A stretch of DNA of 64,000 nucleotides. It comes from Calditrichota bacterium. GTDB lineage: Bacteria > Electryoneota > RPQS01. A model generated the notes under the pieces. That model was given only the letters and a program-made list of their open reading frames with translations, did not search any database and was not told the DNA's origin. The position numbers and the translations under genes were made by a program. Positions 62,701 to 64,000 of this stretch are shown here, piece after piece (within the stretch, counting starts at the first letter, position 1; the number at the start of each line of letters is the position of its first letter). The stretch lies in assembly GCA_020637445.1 (NCBI GenBank), contig JACJVZ010000001.1, forward strand, positions 1,798,001-1,862,000, given 5' to 3'.

Positions 62701-63206
62701 TGTTCATGACTTGGGAACTGCCGGAAAGCGTCGGCGGGTTGGATGATCTGCAGAGCTACATCATTCATATTGATTCGTACTACCTCGACGAAACCTCCGA
62801 CCTGTTCTACAATGCGCGCATTCCGACAGGCGAACAAGGTCACTTTTTCTGGCTGACCGCGTCCTATGAAGGCGGAGAAAGCGGCGCGACGGATACGATA
62901 TTTGTGACGTGGCTGGGCGCGGACGAAAGCGTTACGATTCCCTCTGAGTTTGCGCTCTCCCCCGCCTTTCCGAATCCGTTCAATCCGACGACCTCTATGG
63001 ACGTCGCATTGCCGCAAAACTCACACGTGAGCCTGCACATCTATGACGTGACCGGCCGGATCGCCGCCACGATTGCCGACGGAGACTTTTCGGCAGGTGT
63101 TCACAGATTCACGTGGAATGCCGCTGGCATGGCAACGGGAGTCTATTTTGCCCGAGTGGAATCTTCACTGGGCACGCAGATGCAGAAACTGCTCCTGCTG
63201 AAATAG
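59796..63206 (+). CDS. secreted S8 subtilase with PNPFN C-terminal sorting domain
   Basis: An 1136-aa protein with a CGGAGG ribosome site and a signal peptide. A propeptide-like region (about 25-145) precedes the catalytic domain (about 170-480), with Asp191 in NMDTGVDG, His233 in GSHGTHTMG and Ser425 in SGTSMAGPHVAG. Carboxypeptidase-regulatory-like beta domains (GQVTDATTSEPISGARI, about 485-650), a beta-sandwich module and an FN3 domain follow. The C-terminal sorting domain comes last: SPAFPNPFNPTTSM, HIYDVTGRIAATI, GVYFARVESS, TQMQKLLLLK. It is a paralogue of the subtilase at 19025 but uniquely keeps the intact tail. It should be exported across the outer membrane by a sorting-domain-dependent system. 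Confidence 0.95.
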   Translation: MKKAIIWLVPALFCVLGAASTYAAEIAPDLQDYWSKAAPTDRVNAIFYLWERVDIREMDNTLHDMRATRQQRHQIVVEELQRVARETQPPLLSELENLKNQGLLDGYTPYWITNCIVVKGALSTLEEFAKNSAIERVESVPKIELIEPVREDREVRQALDSRTSGVNAVHAPQVWYELGFTGEGTLVANMDTGVDGTHPALASRWRGNHAPHEECWLDVLGTNFDTPHAAGSHGTHTMGTMCGTGSATSNVDTVGVAPGAEWIAMNAIGGFGADFDSDVLEGYQWFADPDDDPETVDDVPDVIQNSWGVYGGFPGYSDCYEVWNEAILACEAAGTVVTFSAGNEGPNLYSHRSPANIAIDSVTFFSIGSVNANNWPGTPHPISGFSSRGPSDCDSSAIKPEVVAPGEDVYSTLPGNTYGNNSGTSMAGPHVAGIIALMREANPNADPRDIKSALLETAIDYGSAGEDNTYGRGMVDAYEAVLLIASSRGLIMGQVTDATTSEPISGARIQVGDNFARLTDSQGNYRISTPSDSVLPISASAFGYAQYNSSITVAEGDTLFLDVELSPVVTGTLHGTVQIGENIPLEHAIVTPQFIPVDPEETDENGEFTFVLPGANNYTFHLQFGELETDTTLWVEAGTTTNVDVQFSTPRSQPLAGSDSSYGYVAYDRYDFGLPAQYDWTDMTDATELDYPQITDASMYIEMPFPFMYYGDRFDSLTINENGWIAGGESPLRTNSNTTIPSEQGPAAMLALCWDNLILRTVPEESRVLTKYDPAGGVFTIEYNHLYFVPVSGAYFTGQIKIFDQEVWPTPTGDCEILFLYDSVGVTTSMTVGIESPDQTDGLQVVFNALLNENSFPVTYGSAILFTTRSGERTRGNMTGSLSLHPALSEAVPNGVRLGNVQAQVFVDGSFAFPNTFAGPRTVRVQVPGYEQVITYGTVPTGGTVNVEADVLRLDPPSNLTYTRSNDSLFMTWELPESVGGLDDLQSYIIHIDSYYLDETSDLFYNARIPTGEQGHFFWLTASYEGGESGATDTIFVTWLGADESVTIPSEFALSPAFPNPFNPTTSMDVALPQNSHVSLHIYDVTGRIAATIADGDFSAGVHRFTWNAAGMATGVYFARVESSLGTQMQKLLLLK

Positions 63207-63226
63207 AAGCAGCTTGAGAAACTGAG

Positions 63227-63251
63227 AAAGGCCGGGCTTGTCCCGGCCTTT
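63227..63251 (+). terminator. intrinsic terminator after the subtilase gene
   Basis: A 10-bp stem (63227-63236 with 63242-63251), 5-nt loop and T-run lie 20 nt past the stop codon. It closes the long rightward series of genes. Confidence 0.88.
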
Positions 63252-63334
63252 TTTTGTTGCACTTGACTCCCTCGACAGAAGTTATTATCCTCTGAAGAGT
63301 GTCAGTTTCCTCTGTGGAACATAAACTACTTGCC

Positions 63335-64000
63335 ATGAAGACTTTGAACCGTTTCCTCATCATTGCCGCACTTTTCGTTTGTACGATTTTGCACGCGCAG
63401 ACGGCTCCGCCGCTGACGGTGATCGTGGTGATTGACCAATTACCGATCACTCTGATAACCGAGAATATGGATTTGTTCTCGGAAGACGGATTCAAGCGTC
63501 TCGACCGGGACGGTGTGTTCTATACCGAGTGCAGATACCGTCACGGTGTCTTGGAGACAGGTCCGGGACACGCGACTATTGCGACTGGCTGTGATCCGAA
63601 GACACACGGGATTGTGGGCAACAGTTGGCGGAATCCAGATGGCTCGGAAGAGTATTGTGTTCAGTGCGACAGCAGCATACTGTTGGTCAGCGAAGTAGGC
63701 GGCGTGGCCATGGGTTCGTCGAATTGTCCTGACAATATCATGGTTGACGGATTGTCAGACGCTTGGCGAGGAAAGTTCGGGGCGGACGCGAAGATATGGA
63801 GCATGTCCCTTAAAGATCGGGCCGCGATTGCGATGGGCGGCAAGAGTCCGACGGGAGTACTCTGGTCAAACAAGGGGGGGCCGTTTGAGTCCAGTACGTA
63901 TTACTTCGGCGGACTTCCGAGCTGGTGCCGAATCAGCAATGAAGATTTTTGGTTTTATGATTTCGCGTGGCAAGCGTTCAAAGAGTCTCGCGATTTCAAA
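63335..64000 (+). CDS. alkaline phosphatase / phosphodiesterase family protein (PafA-like), truncated by window edge
   Basis: The first 222 codons of an exported enzyme, from ATG 63335. The signal peptide is MKTLNRFLIIAALF then TILHAQ. A metal-binding Asp in VIVVIDQLP and the nucleophile-region motif ETGPGHATIATG, followed by HGIVGNSW and SMSLKDRAAIAMGG, match the type I phosphodiesterase/nucleotide pyrophosphatase superfamily, especially the PafA-type alkaline phosphatases of FCB bacteria. It should hydrolyse phosphomonoesters in the periplasm. The C-terminal metal ligands are outside the window. Confidence 0.88.
   Translation, partial: MKTLNRFLIIAALFVCTILHAQTAPPLTVIVVIDQLPITLITENMDLFSEDGFKRLDRDGVFYTECRYRHGVLETGPGHATIATGCDPKTHGIVGNSWRNPDGSEEYCVQCDSSILLVSEVGGVAMGSSNCPDNIMVDGLSDAWRGKFGADAKIWSMSLKDRAAIAMGGKSPTGVLWSNKGGPFESSTYYFGGLPSWCRISNEDFWFYDFAWQAFKESRDFK

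Noticed and set aside
63263..63288. Promoter before the phosphatase gene (TTGACT and TATTAT)
   Set aside because: The spacing is only 14 nt, too short for a normal sigma70 promoter.

Overview
The window reads as a chromosome fragment from a Gram-negative, probably uncultured member of the FCB superphylum (the neighbourhood of Zixibacteria, KSB1, Calditrichota and similar candidate phyla). The evidence is: several very large secreted proteases and beta-helix proteins; two proteins ending in the PNPFN-type C-terminal sorting domain typical of FCB-group bacteria; outer-membrane barrel and LolA-like proteins; and a complete 2-oxoglutarate dehydrogenase set. Shine-Dalgarno sites (AAGGAG, GGAGG) and sigma70-like promoters (for example TTGACT-N17-TATAAT) are readable, which argues against Bacteroidota proper. 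TTG start codons are frequent. No tRNA, rRNA, CRISPR array, insertion sequence or prophage was recognised.

Layout. 1-11.7 kb is transcribed leftward: a secreted Cys-rich protein cut by the edge, a single-domain response regulator overlapping a 1616-aa multi-PAS hybrid histidine kinase, and a three-gene operon of two small exported helical proteins plus a giant subtilase whose catalytic Asp position holds Glu. 12.2-23.6 kb (+) is a tight operon: duplicated beta-helix protein, sulfurtransferase, M14 carboxypeptidase, S8 subtilase and M3 oligopeptidase, closed by a terminator. 23.6-25.4 kb (-) holds a degenerate SDR protein and an SpsF-like cytidylyltransferase. 25.4-31.0 kb (+) holds a TrmA/RlmD-family RNA methyltransferase, then an outer-membrane protein, an acyl-CoA synthetase and an S9 peptidase.

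31.1-36.6 kb (-) is a compact five-gene operon: GCS2-type amidoligase, MFS transporter, alpha/beta-hydrolase, ATP-grasp ligase and an E-set esterase. It looks like a small-molecule (amide or peptide) biosynthesis, processing and export cassette of unknown product. 36.7-44 kb is mixed: TIGR01777 epimerase, a third subtilase, a frameshifted PNPFN-tailed protein, aspartate racemase family, DoxX and SPFH proteins.

44.2-63.2 kb (+) begins with sucA-sucB-lpd. It continues into an eight-gene, mostly translationally coupled envelope cassette: DPM-like glycosyltransferase, polytopic GT-C-like protein, two FtsX/LolC-type permeases, LolA-like protein, outer-membrane barrel, LolD-type ATPase and a TPR-gluzincin metallopeptidase. 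A fourth subtilase with a sorting tail follows. The window ends inside a PafA-like alkaline phosphatase gene. The envelope cassette and the amidoligase operon are the two best candidates for undescribed systems.
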